Positions 9,345 to 17,725 of a stretch of DNA of 59,659 nucleotides are shown piece after piece. The stretch's first letter is position 1. Each line of letters begins with the position of its first letter. The notes under the pieces were generated by a model that was not told where the DNA came from, did not search any database, and saw only the letters and a program-made list of their open reading frames with translations. The stretch is from positions 1 to 59,659 of the forward strand of contig JAFVEY010000026.1 of assembly GCA_017475765.1 (NCBI GenBank). Direction: 5' to 3'. The translations under genes and the position numbers were made by a program. This DNA is from Clostridia bacterium. GTDB taxonomy: Bacteria > Bacillota > Clostridia > Oscillospirales > Acutalibacteraceae.

Positions 9345-9392
9345 GGGACAGTTATGCTTTTGCTGAGCATAGCTGTCCCTGAGCTTTTATAA
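9345..9392. terminator. Bidirectional terminator between DUF4132 and Nudix genes
   Basis: 14-bp stem with one G-T pair, 9345-9358/9366-9379 (GGGACAG... ...CTGTCCC). On the minus strand it is followed by GATTATTTTTT, on the plus strand by a weaker T run. Confidence 0.75.
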
Positions 9393-9402
9393 TACTGTCT
9401 GA

Positions 9403-10041
9403 TTATTTATTTTTTGCCATATATAAACCAAAGGCTGAAAGGGTGAAGCCGTCATTTATTTTGTCTTGCCTGATAAGCTCTGTCAGTTCTGAGAAGCTGA
9501 CAAGCTCTATATTTTTGATTCCCTCATAATCAATCTTCAAAACAGGCTTTGTTATTCTGCAAAGACAGATGGATACCTTTTCTCCGCACATACCGCTGTC
9601 AGCAACCGTTTTGCCGATGATCTCACAGGAAATAACCGAACAACCCAGTTCTTCACCGATTTCTTTGCAGGCATTTTCCGCTGTCGAAATATCAGGCTCT
9701 CCGAAACCTCTGGGAAAACAAAGCTGAACATCCCTCATGGAGTGTCTGAATTGCTTTAAAAGAACGAAGTTATCTTCATAGATCGGTATGACAACGACCG
9801 CATTGCCCGTGTGTTGCTTCAATATTCTTTCATAGGCGAAAATTCTGTTTTCGCTGCGAACAAGATCTTTTAGTAAAATATGATAAGGACTTTCATACAA
9901 AAAGCCTAAATCACATTGATGCTCTTTTTCAAATTCAAGCATAGTTTGTTTGTCGGTGATGATCTCAATATCACCGGCAACAAACTCTTCCGGACGTGCT
10001 TTGATAAAATCAAGATATCTGCTGACAGTAGCTAAAGACAT
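9403..10041 (-). CDS. Nudix hydrolase, ADP-ribose pyrophosphatase-like, with a degenerate Nudix box
   Basis: 212-aa soluble enzyme expected to cleave a nucleoside diphosphate linked to another group. The Nudix helix reads GEPDISTAENACKEIGEELG. The KEIGEE core keeps the glutamates that bind Mg, but the usual Arg is Lys, and the Glu seven residues before it is Ile. The segment VVVIPIYEDNFVLLKQFRHS resembles the AdpP beta strands before the box. The N-terminal 70 residues are not typical of short Nudix enzymes. Start: GGAGG lies 10 bases before the ATG. Activity on ADP-ribose is likely but not certain given the altered box. Confidence 0.8.
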   Translation of the reverse strand: MSLATVSRYLDFIKARPEEFVAGDIEIITDKQTMLEFEKEHQCDLGFLYESPYHILLKDLVRSENRIFAYERILKQHTGNAVVVIPIYEDNFVLLKQFRHSMRDVQLCFPRGFGEPDISTAENACKEIGEELGCSVISCEIIGKTVADSGMCGEKVSICLCRITKPVLKIDYEGIKNIELVSFSELTELIRQDKINDGFTLSAFGLYMAKNK

Positions 10042-10150
10042 AATATTTCAACCTCCAAATGATAAGTCCTGTTAAATGGCTGTATTATTTTGATTATATC
10101 ATAAAAGAATAAAATGTAAATATGAGGTCAGAATATTTTTGTCGTTATGA

Positions 10151-11488
10151 TTATATGGTCTGAATCCAGGTTTTTCTTCTGAATATGACAAAGGAAATCA
10201 GCAAACGGATGCACTCCTCTAGTGATAATATAAAATATACAAACGGAATGGACAGACCAAATATATAAGCGCTCAGCAGTCCGAGAGGAACGCCGAATAT
10301 CCATGTTCCTATCAGATCAATACACATGATGATCCTCGTTTTTCCGCCGCTTCTCAGAATACCGCCGCCAAGGATCATATTCAGCACCTTCACCGGAGCA
10401 ATGACTGCAAAAGCAATCAGGATCTGCTGTGCCGTTGTCTTTACGCTGTCTTCAACATTATATATATCCGTGTATGGTCCCTTGATAAAGAATAACACAA
10501 CGGAAAGCAGGATTGACCCTGCCAGACCGTACAAAATCAATTTCTTTGATTTGCTGTATGCCGATTCGTGGTCTTTTTTGCCCAGCTCTTTTCCTATCAA
10601 TATGCCGGCAGCCTGAGCAATTCCGCTCAAAGCGCCGATCATCAGTCCCTGAACAGGGTATGTCAGCGTCATTGCCGCACAGTCCTGCGTACCGAGATGA
10701 CCGTATATGGAAGCATAGACATTTTCTCCCAAACTCCACATAAATTCATTGATAAATATCGGCAGCAATATGAACAGATACTGACGGTATGTCATTTTTG
10801 TAAGACGCATTGAAAACAGAAACTTCTTTTTCTTTTTTGCATATACACAGATCATCACAGTCAGCAGCAACAGAATATTGACCGCCTGTGCAATGACTGT
10901 GGCAAAGGCTGCACCATTTACTCCCATAGCGCTGAATCCGAACTTGCCGAAAATCAGTATATAATTCAGACCTGTGTTGAATACAGCCGCAATGATACTG
11001 ACATAAAGCGGCAAGGATGCCTTTTCCATACAGCGAAGCATTGTTGATATCATTGTACTGAGAGCCAATGGGATAAATGTAAAGGAAATAATTCTCAAAT
11101 AATCTGCCGCAATCATTATTGTATTATTATCATCGGTATAAATTCCCATGATTCTGTCGGGAATGAAAATACACACAGCAGTAAAAGCTACGGCAATTGC
11201 CGCTGCAATAACTGTGCTGAGCGAAAAGCTGCGGTCAGCTTCCTTTTCATCCTTTGCTCCCATATACTGAGCGATCAGTATTCCTGCAACTGCTCCAACG
11301 GCACTTACAACAACGGAAAATATCGAAGAAAACTTGCCTGCACGACCGACAGCAGCCACGCTCACACTACCGAGTCTGCCGATCATTATCTGATCGACAA
11401 TGCTGAATGACGACTGCAGCATACACTGAAGCGCCACGGGTATGGAAATTTTAATGACAGAGCTTAAAAATGATGATTTTTCTTTCAT
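10151..11488 (-). CDS. MATE-family multidrug efflux protein
   Basis: 445-aa inner-membrane transporter with about 12 hydrophobic segments in two homologous halves. The motif QCMLQSSFSIVDQIMIGRLG at the N-terminus is the usual MATE beginning. It probably exports cationic drugs or metabolites using Na+ or H+. The start is taken at the ATG at 11488, preceded by GAGGAGG; a longer open frame upstream is not supported. The LacI-type regulator gene lies 85 bases upstream on the same strand and may control it. Confidence 0.9.
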   Translation of the reverse strand: MKEKSSFLSSVIKISIPVALQCMLQSSFSIVDQIMIGRLGSVSVAAVGRAGKFSSIFSVVVSAVGAVAGILIAQYMGAKDEKEADRSFSLSTVIAAAIAVAFTAVCIFIPDRIMGIYTDDNNTIMIAADYLRIISFTFIPLALSTMISTMLRCMEKASLPLYVSIIAAVFNTGLNYILIFGKFGFSAMGVNGAAFATVIAQAVNILLLLTVMICVYAKKKKKFLFSMRLTKMTYRQYLFILLPIFINEFMWSLGENVYASIYGHLGTQDCAAMTLTYPVQGLMIGALSGIAQAAGILIGKELGKKDHESAYSKSKKLILYGLAGSILLSVVLFFIKGPYTDIYNVEDSVKTTAQQILIAFAVIAPVKVLNMILGGGILRSGGKTRIIMCIDLIGTWIFGVPLGLLSAYIFGLSIPFVYFILSLEECIRLLISFVIFRRKTWIQTI

Positions 11489-11573
11489 ATAAAAGACCTC
11501 CTCCTCTAACCTGATTATAAAGGAGAAGGCGCATTTCGGCAAGAGGTTAAACGCATAACCTCTGCCAAATATA

Positions 11574-12599
11574 CTATTTTGATTTTGTGCATTCTGCGGT
11601 ACTGCTGCGTATCTTCAGTTCGACAGGAAGCGTTATCACCGTTCCTTCCTCTTCGCCGTTTCCCAACTTTTGCAGAATAGTTACTGCCTTTTCTGCCCTC
11701 AGACGGCAGTCCTGACGAACCGATGTCAGTCCGGGAACGGTTTGTCTGCATACAGGCGTATCATCAAAGCCGGCTATTGAGATATCATCAGGAACCCTGA
11801 GTCCCTGCTTCATCAGAAACTGCATAAGCTCTGCCGCATAGAAATCCGATACAGCAAATATGGCGGTATACTCTTTCAGCTTTCCGAGATGCTCCTTATA
11901 GAATTTCTGTCTGCTCTCATAATCAAGAGGTATTACCATAAAATCAGCACCAATGCCGGATTCCAATGCCGCCTTCTGAAATCCCTTATACCTTTCAAGA
12001 TCCATACATATATCGTTATCCGAAATGCACAGCATTTTTTTGTGACCAAGTTCCGAAAAATATCTGCCGACCTGATAACCTCCGTCAAAGTTATTGATCA
12101 CGATATTGCATATTCGTCCGGGAACGTCAAAAAAACCGTCATACACAACAAACGGTATCCTTATCCTGTCTCTGAGGTTTCTGTAATCCTGTTCACAGAA
12201 GCCGATCAGTACCATTCCTGACAGATTCCACATTGACGCAAACCTTATAATATCCTGGATTTCAGTTGTTGTCTTTATCATCATAAAATATCCGTTTTTA
12301 TCTATCTCATACGACAAAAAATTTAAAGCGGATGAAATAAATGGATCCTCCAGCAGATGCCCCTCATATTTCGGATGATCATGGATGATGACTCCAATGA
12401 TTTTTGAATCGTTCTGAGCAAGGAGAATTCCTGCCATACTGGGGATATATTCCCTTTCCTCCAAAAGCTGTTGAACTCTTTTGACAGTTGCATCAGAGAT
12501 TTTCTTTGTTTTTCCATGAATAACATTGGAAACGGTTGCTGTGCTTACGCCTAATTCCTCCGCTATGTCTGCAATTCTGACTCTTTCTTTTTCAATCAT
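11574..12599 (-). CDS. LacI/GalR-family transcriptional regulator
   Basis: 341-aa repressor-type protein. The N-terminal helix-turn-helix and hinge are clear: RIADIAEELGVSTATVSNVI, then a hinge helix with ISDATVKRV. From about residue 60 it has a periplasmic-binding-protein-like sensor domain (IIGVIIHDHP, MVLIGF, FVVYDGFF, DDISIAGFDDTPV). The ATG at 12599 follows AGGTG at good spacing and is preferred to an in-frame GTG at 12608. The ligand, normally a sugar, cannot be told. A TATAAT on this strand sits in the short gap after the SOD gene. The MATE gene downstream is an unusual target for LacI and could just be a neighbour. Confidence 0.9.
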   Translation of the reverse strand: MIEKERVRIADIAEELGVSTATVSNVIHGKTKKISDATVKRVQQLLEEREYIPSMAGILLAQNDSKIIGVIIHDHPKYEGHLLEDPFISSALNFLSYEIDKNGYFMMIKTTTEIQDIIRFASMWNLSGMVLIGFCEQDYRNLRDRIRIPFVVYDGFFDVPGRICNIVINNFDGGYQVGRYFSELGHKKMLCISDNDICMDLERYKGFQKAALESGIGADFMVIPLDYESRQKFYKEHLGKLKEYTAIFAVSDFYAAELMQFLMKQGLRVPDDISIAGFDDTPVCRQTVPGLTSVRQDCRLRAEKAVTILQKLGNGEEEGTVITLPVELKIRSSTAECTKSK

Positions 12600-12640
12600 T
12601 CCGATCACCTGAACAAATTATTTTATTTGATTATACCATA

Positions 12641-13087
12641 TTATGCCCTTCTTATGACACCACAGGCAATTTTATTTCCGGCATTTCCGGACGGCTGTGT
12701 TTTAAAATCATCGGTATTGGCATGTATTACAACGGTTTTTCCTATGATGTCTTTGATATTGAAGCGATCCGTCCTTACCTGCATATAGGCATTTCCTCCG
12801 CTGGACAGAAGCGGCGGCAGATCGCCGGCATGCTCAGGATGGGGCATGGATTCCGGATTATAATGTCCTCCTGTATTGGCAAAGCCTTTGCCCGTACAGC
12901 TTCCGCCCTCGTGAATATGGAAAGCAAAAAATCCTGATTCATTATCGGGCAAGCCCGAAATACGTGCTGTCACCAGCACCGCACACCTTTCACGGAAAAA
13001 CAGCACCTGTCCGCATATATGAGGATATTCATCTCCTCCTTTAATATATGCTTTTGCATCAGGCTGTCTGTAATTATTAATGCTCAT
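12641..13087 (-). CDS. Cu/Zn superoxide dismutase-like protein, no signal peptide
   Basis: 148-aa SodC-family protein. Metal-ligand pattern: FAFHIHEGG gives two Cu His, GGHYNP the bridging His, HPEHAGDLPPL two more His and the Zn Asp, and VVIHANTDD the last Cu His. A Cys in GSCTGKG and one in IACGVIRRA match the conserved disulfide. Classical bacterial SodC is exported, but here no signal peptide is present, so the protein appears cytoplasmic. Related SOD-like proteins without activity exist, so dismutase function is likely but not proven. SD GGGGAGG is 10-11 bases before the ATG. Confidence 0.85.
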   Translation of the reverse strand: MSINNYRQPDAKAYIKGGDEYPHICGQVLFFRERCAVLVTARISGLPDNESGFFAFHIHEGGSCTGKGFANTGGHYNPESMPHPEHAGDLPPLLSSGGNAYMQVRTDRFNIKDIIGKTVVIHANTDDFKTQPSGNAGNKIACGVIRRA

Positions 13088-13155
13088 TATCCTATCGCCT
13101 CCCCTTCATTTTATGCAAAGGTTCGGCAAGATATCCGTAAAAATATCAGTCTGTA

Positions 13156-13944
13156 TTATTTTTTATGTTGGTGATTTTTCAGAACAGATGACCGCAGCAG
13201 CTTCAAAGCGCCATCATATTTGATAGATCTTAAAGTCGGGAAGGCTCTGAGTATACGCTTTTGCTGCCAGTTAAATGCCTTTGAAATCTGCTCACGAATT
13301 CTATCTCCGCTTATCTCAGGCAGTCTGCTTCGGATATCCTCTTTGCTGATATCGGGCAGCTTGCTTTGTATGACAGCCGTAATCTTTTCTTTTTGCTCTT
13401 CAAGTGAATCGGAAAATTCCTTCAGTCTGCCGTCAAATCCGCTGAAGCCTGTAAAGGTTATGATATTATCCGCCATAAACAGCACAGCCGCAGCAGCAGC
13501 TATAATATTCATTGCCATGGGACTAAGCCTGTTGATATGCGATACCACAAACGGGTCAATATATTCAATCAGTACAATGGAAAACAAGCCGAATGCGATA
13601 AAACCAAGCAGACAGACTCTTCCCTGTATATTGAATTTCATATCGGAATAGTCCCACCACCTTGTGGCGAACATCTTTTCCATTATGACAGAAGTAAAAT
13701 ATTCCAAAACACAGGTAAGCACACCGCTGATAAAAAATAATGAAAAAATATTGTCTATTCTCCCCAGCATCAGAAGATCCAGAATGGCGCCCCAGCCATA
13801 TATCGGACAATAAGGACCGTTGAGAAATCCTCTATTAATCAGACGTTTATGCTTCCAAAGAGAACAGAAAACACTTTCCCACACCCAGCCGAAAAAGCTA
13901 TAAACAAGAAATGAAATAAAATAGGTTTCAACCACTCTCAGCAT
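13156..13944 (-). CDS. CmpB-like membrane protein (putative ABC-transporter type IV family)
   Basis: 262-aa protein with about four to five membrane segments in the first 170 residues and a charged amphipathic C-terminal tail (SDSLEEQKEKITAVIQSKL, RSRLPEISGDRIREQISK). The segments FFGWVWESVF, RGFLNGPYCPIYGWGA and WWDYSDMKFNIQGRVCL are the family signature. Despite the family name, no ATPase or binding protein is nearby, so transport is unproven. The ATG at 13944 follows AGGGG and is preferred to the upstream GTG. Confidence 0.8.
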   Translation of the reverse strand: MLRVVETYFISFLVYSFFGWVWESVFCSLWKHKRLINRGFLNGPYCPIYGWGAILDLLMLGRIDNIFSLFFISGVLTCVLEYFTSVIMEKMFATRWWDYSDMKFNIQGRVCLLGFIAFGLFSIVLIEYIDPFVVSHINRLSPMAMNIIAAAAAVLFMADNIITFTGFSGFDGRLKEFSDSLEEQKEKITAVIQSKLPDISKEDIRSRLPEISGDRIREQISKAFNWQQKRILRAFPTLRSIKYDGALKLLRSSVLKNHQHKK

Positions 13945-14073
13945 TGTTCCCACCCCTGAAATATGATCTGCTTGATATCTTTATAATCTATTATAATCAA
14001 ATTACATCCGAAATGAAACCTACATTATTGCAAATAAGTCTGTATTACAACATAAAAAAATAAACAGCAAAAC

Positions 14074-14113
14074 TTTCCCCCGAAGGATCCGCTCTGAACT
14101 CCTTCGGGGGAAA
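14074..14113 (-). terminator. Terminator of the spore-coat gene pair
   Basis: A perfect 14-bp stem, 14074-14087/14100-14113 (TTTCCCCCGAAGGA arms), with a T-rich minus-strand tail. Confidence 0.85.
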
Positions 14114-14134
14114 TAGTGATCAATAGCAATACTA

Positions 14135-14377
14135 TCAGCTGCTGTATTTCATTTTCAGAGAATTCATTTTGCTCTGATCAGCCTGCTGGGTCTGATACCA
14201 GCCTCTTGCTTCCATTTTACTGTATATCTGCTCCTGCATTCTGAGCGCTGTATTCAGCGAATCAGAAAATGTCTGATGAACATTTGCTGTGGAGGATTCT
14301 ATTGCTCCGTGCATAAAAAGATCGCATACTCCCTTTTCAAGAAGCAGCATATTTTCCATAAGATCTCTGTCGTCCAT
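14135..14377 (-). CDS. CotF-like spore coat protein
   Basis: 80-aa helical protein. The pattern MENMLLLEKGVCDLFMHGAIESSTANVHQ followed by FSDSLNTALRMQEQIYSKMEARGWY is that of the C-terminal half of CotF-family coat proteins, a ferritin-like two-helix unit. It points to endospore formation. It starts at an ATG 12 bases after the stop of the 57-aa gene and has its SD (AGGAGG) within that junction. Terminator at 14074-14113. Confidence 0.8.
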   Translation of the reverse strand: MDDRDLMENMLLLEKGVCDLFMHGAIESSTANVHQTFSDSLNTALRMQEQIYSKMEARGWYQTQQADQSKMNSLKMKYSS

Positions 14378-14389
14378 TGTGCTTCCTCC

Positions 14390-14563
14390 TTAAAGAAGAT
14401 TATAAAAATTCTGAAAGATGATTCTGTGCTGTCTTTCCACTTCCTGAGCAAAGGATTTAAGCTCGCTGTCCTGAATCTGACCTGCTGCCTCGCAGCACTG
14501 CGTCTGGAAATACTGCTCGTGACCGAGAGCGTCCTCAACATATAAGAGTTCTTTTTCTGTCAT
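14390..14563 (-). CDS. 57-aa helical protein, CotF-pair partner
   Basis: A short gene just upstream of and coupled to the CotF-like gene. The sequence starts MTEKELLYVEDALGHEQYF and ends with a helix up to FYNLL. GAGGAGG precedes the ATG at good spacing. It holds a CC pair (QTQCCEAAGQ) and a predicted two-helix fold with ALGHEQ, typical of the N-terminal half of CotF-like coat proteins. Together the two small genes look like one CotF unit split into two polypeptides. Function in the spore coat is inferred from the neighbour. Confidence 0.75.
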   Translation of the reverse strand: MTEKELLYVEDALGHEQYFQTQCCEAAGQIQDSELKSFAQEVERQHRIIFQNFYNLL

Positions 14564-14644
14564 AAATCATACCTCCTCTGTTTGGTTACGATATTATTAT
14601 TGTCAGACAAAAGAATATTATACAGCAAATCAAAAAATCAAGCC

Positions 14645-15373
14645 TTATTCTTTTTTAAACGCTTCAAGCTCTTCCGGTGTTCCGAGAACATGAACCTTAT
14701 TGTAATCTACAAGGCTGATCGTCACCTGTCTGTTTTTCTGAATCATATAATTATAAAGCGGAGCAATATATTTTTCATTTTTCTCTAAATTTGATGAATC
14801 GGAATAATACTCGTTATAAAGCTCTTTATACAGTCTTGCAGACGAAAAGTAGTAGGCTCCCAACGTACAGTTATCCGATATACGCTGCTTTTCCCGTACC
14901 TCAACGGCCTTACCGTTTTCATCTGTCCGTACAAAGCTCCAATGCGTTCCCTCGGCTTTAAAGCAGGGAATATAGCCATCTCCGGCAATATCGCTGTATT
15001 TCAGCTCGTTCGGCTCGATATAGGTGTCAATATTATAAATCATGATCTCATCCTCTTCATCACACTCATCCAGCGCCAGCATACAGGTTGTTGCCTGACC
15101 GTCGGTAAGATAATTGATCTCTATGATTCTGACATCATTGATTCCGTAATTCCTGCACTTTGTTCTGATAAATTCTTCTGCTTCATCTTCTTTGCGCACA
15201 ACAAAGATATATTTTGATACATACGCATTATATCCGACAAGACTTTCCATCGACCACTCAAACAGCGTTTTCCCTTTGACGCTGATCATATATTTTGGGC
15301 AGTCATAGCCTGCCTTCCTGAATCTGGAGCCTAATCCTGCCATTGTTATAATAACCGTCATCTTCTTATCCAT
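14645..15373 (-). CDS. Nucleotidyltransferase for surface-glycan precursors
   Basis: 242-aa NTP-transferase fold enzyme. The N-terminus TVIITMAGLGSRF has the G-x-G-x-R-x nucleotide loop, followed by PKYMISVKGKTLFEW with the conserved Pro-Lys. IMIYNIDTYI supplies a metal-binding Asp. It should couple a phosphorylated sugar, alcohol or amine to CMP, UDP or dTDP; the substrate is not determinable. The start is the ATG at 15373 behind AAAGGGTG. It is the last gene of the four-gene glycan operon, 13 bases after the kinase-like gene, and the pairing kinase plus nucleotidyltransferase recalls LicA-LicC or Cj1415-Cj1416. Confidence 0.8.
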   Translation of the reverse strand: MDKKMTVIITMAGLGSRFRKAGYDCPKYMISVKGKTLFEWSMESLVGYNAYVSKYIFVVRKEDEAEEFIRTKCRNYGINDVRIIEINYLTDGQATTCMLALDECDEEDEIMIYNIDTYIEPNELKYSDIAGDGYIPCFKAEGTHWSFVRTDENGKAVEVREKQRISDNCTLGAYYFSSARLYKELYNEYYSDSSNLEKNEKYIAPLYNYMIQKNRQVTISLVDYNKVHVLGTPEELEAFKKE

Positions 15374-15386
15374 ATTAATCACCCTT

Positions 15387-16856
15387 TTATTTGTGTTTTT
15401 TATCAAGTTCATTTTCTATCTCGTTAAGAATGTCAACAGCATTCAGTATAAAACCGTAGACCTTATGCGGATAATCTATATGAAGCGGAAGCATCGACAA
15501 AAACAAGGAAGCCTCATAAAGTCTCACCGCAAGATAATCATAACCGTTTTCCGTCAGCTTTTCCTTAAATATTTCAACATACTCGGAATTATCAAAATCA
15601 ATTGTCAGTCTGCTTGTAAAATCCTCATATATTTTGATTTCAAAGAGGGCGTTATTAAAGAAATCATATCTTCCGCAGACAGAATGACTGAGCTTTGCAA
15701 CATCGTAATACGGATCTGTCCAAAGCTCCTCTTCGCTGAGTGCTCCTTTAGGATCAATGAATTTAAGTGTTTTCGTGGCTTTATTGTACATGGTGTTTGC
15801 AAAGCAGGGATCTCCGTGTCCGATAACCGCCTCATGCCGGAACCTGACTGTCTTTTCAACACGCTTTTTCAGTTCCAGATATCTGTTCACCAGATCATCA
15901 ATATCAAGTGAATTACAGGAAGACAGCACCTGCTGTATTTTTTGGAAGGCATCTTTCTTTTTCAGGGTGCTGATCCTGCTCTTTACCTTGTCTATATACA
16001 GCGCATCGGCGGTTTTTTGATACTGACCGGCGGATACAGACTTTTTATGGCGGCTGCTAAGAAAATAAAAATACTTATCCATAATATCCGAAAATTCATC
16101 CTTGTCGATCGAACCGTGTACCCATTTGATTGCCAGATCGGTAATATGAAGCCGTTCCATCGTGTAGCTTGCCTTTTCAGAATCCTCTGTGTAATTGAAC
16201 GGCATAACAAACCACATTTTCATTTCATCGGGCAAAAGATGATAGTAGGTATATTCACTTTTGATTTTTGTTTTGTTGGTGGAGCTTTTGACAAGTGTAT
16301 ATTCATCTCCGCCGAGCGAATTGAAATATCTTGAATCAAAATTGCCTGATATACATTGTATGAAATTTTCCACCTTTGCTATATTGGTAAGTCCGTTTAT
16401 TCTGAAGCTGTCCTTTATCTCCTTTGCTGCGCTGACAGAATTACTGAGTCGGCACACTCTTTTCAGATATACTTTATAATCATCTGTATTGGCAAAAAAC
16501 AGCGCTGCTGTATATTTTCCGCAGCATACCTTGTAGGTATGTTTGATAAATTCGAGCTTTTTAAAAGAAAGCTCTGCTTCCCCGAAATCCGAAAAAATAA
16601 AGTTGGAGAAGCAATGGATAATTCTGTAATCATTGGCATAGTCAAGCTCTATTTTTTCGGCAAGTCCGTTAAATTCAAAAGCGGAACGAACTGTAATCCA
16701 GCTCATCTCCGGATAGATTCTTGATACATTTTCTTTATAATATGACTCAATACGTCTTCTTTTCACAATAACATCAGAAAAGCCCTTATTGCCGACGATA
16801 TCATTAATAAGCTCACTTTTCAAAACCGTATCATCATATATGACCAAAACCTTCAT
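15387..16856 (-). CDS. APH/choline-kinase-fold phosphotransferase with an extra N-terminal domain
   Basis: 489-aa soluble protein. The C-terminal half carries the aminoglycoside/choline kinase catalytic signature: VIGHGDPCFANTMYN near residue 345-360 (catalytic Asp and Asn) and KFIDPKGA near 370 (metal Asp). The first about 200 residues, beginning MKVLVIYDDTVLKSELI, form a separate alpha/beta region that I cannot assign. It probably phosphorylates a small alcohol, amine or sugar used to decorate surface glycan. It overlaps the upstream UPF0104 gene by 4 bases (ATGA), so translation is coupled. The downstream nucleotidyltransferase would activate its product. Confidence 0.75.
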   Translation of the reverse strand: MKVLVIYDDTVLKSELINDIVGNKGFSDVIVKRRRIESYYKENVSRIYPEMSWITVRSAFEFNGLAEKIELDYANDYRIIHCFSNFIFSDFGEAELSFKKLEFIKHTYKVCCGKYTAALFFANTDDYKVYLKRVCRLSNSVSAAKEIKDSFRINGLTNIAKVENFIQCISGNFDSRYFNSLGGDEYTLVKSSTNKTKIKSEYTYYHLLPDEMKMWFVMPFNYTEDSEKASYTMERLHITDLAIKWVHGSIDKDEFSDIMDKYFYFLSSRHKKSVSAGQYQKTADALYIDKVKSRISTLKKKDAFQKIQQVLSSCNSLDIDDLVNRYLELKKRVEKTVRFRHEAVIGHGDPCFANTMYNKATKTLKFIDPKGALSEEELWTDPYYDVAKLSHSVCGRYDFFNNALFEIKIYEDFTSRLTIDFDNSEYVEIFKEKLTENGYDYLAVRLYEASLFLSMLPLHIDYPHKVYGFILNAVDILNEIENELDKKHK

Positions 16857-17725
16857 CGCCTATTTTCATCTGCCCTTCTGATTATTTTTCCGGTGCATAA
16901 AGCGGCAATATATGCCAGCAATGTGATTGCCACTCCGACCAGTACAAACAATTTCTGATAATCTGTGCTGCCAAAGCCTAACGCCGCTTCAAGATAACTG
17001 ACAAGGTCAACAGGAGAGGAATCGTGCATTTCAAAGATATTAACAATATAAAAGCCTGCTGCTTCAATCATCCATGCAGCAATGGAAATAATATAAAGTA
17101 TGATACCCTTGCCGTGAATAATTTCCTGTATGCCAGCATAAATATCATTCATGGAATTGATCAATTTCAATACTTTATATTTAAATCTGCCTGCGTCCGA
17201 TTTAATCAGGTATGAATTCCAGTATTTGTAAAGTCCGGGAAAAGTGAAGTATAACACGATCACGCAGGACAAAAACAGGATCAGAAAGCAAAACAAAAAT
17301 GTATAATTGACATCCGTAAAGATATCGAAGTACAGGATCAGCGTCACCAGTGCCAACGTATCCATAAACCTGTCAAGAAGGATATAACACAACCCATTCA
17401 GAAGATTTTTAACGGTATAGCCATAACAATATATCCTGAAAACATCGCCCAGCTTCAGCGGTATCAGCAGATTGACGGCTGAGGTCTTGGCAAACTGTGT
17501 CAGATTGGAAAGTTTTGTAAGTTTATTGCCGTACCATATAATAAACAGTCTTATGAATTTGATAAAATAAACGGCGCCGGATATCACACAGACCGCAGCA
17601 ATGCTTTTTATGGAATATGCCACATCCGTTGCTTCAATAATACACCGCTGAAAGAGAAAAAAACCTGCCGCCAAAAACATAAATACATTTATCAACAGAT
17701 AGATTCTTTTATTCAATAACATCAT
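16853..17725 (-). CDS. UPF0104 / LPG-synthase-TM-like membrane protein
   Basis: 290-aa integral membrane protein with seven or eight hydrophobic segments. The signature of the PF03706 family is visible: AKTSAVNLLIPLKLGDVFRIYCYG followed by LLDRFMDTLALV. Family members include AglD-like proteins and the flippase domain of MprF, and they often sit with polyprenyl-glycan enzymes. It is likely to move or help make a lipid-linked precursor. It overlaps both neighbours by 4 bases, so GT2, this protein and the kinase are one translational unit. Confidence 0.8.
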   Translation of the reverse strand: MMLLNKRIYLLINVFMFLAAGFFLFQRCIIEATDVAYSIKSIAAVCVISGAVYFIKFIRLFIIWYGNKLTKLSNLTQFAKTSAVNLLIPLKLGDVFRIYCYGYTVKNLLNGLCYILLDRFMDTLALVTLILYFDIFTDVNYTFLFCFLILFLSCVIVLYFTFPGLYKYWNSYLIKSDAGRFKYKVLKLINSMNDIYAGIQEIIHGKGIILYIISIAAWMIEAAGFYIVNIFEMHDSSPVDLVSYLEAALGFGSTDYQKLFVLVGVAITLLAYIAALCTGKIIRRADENRR

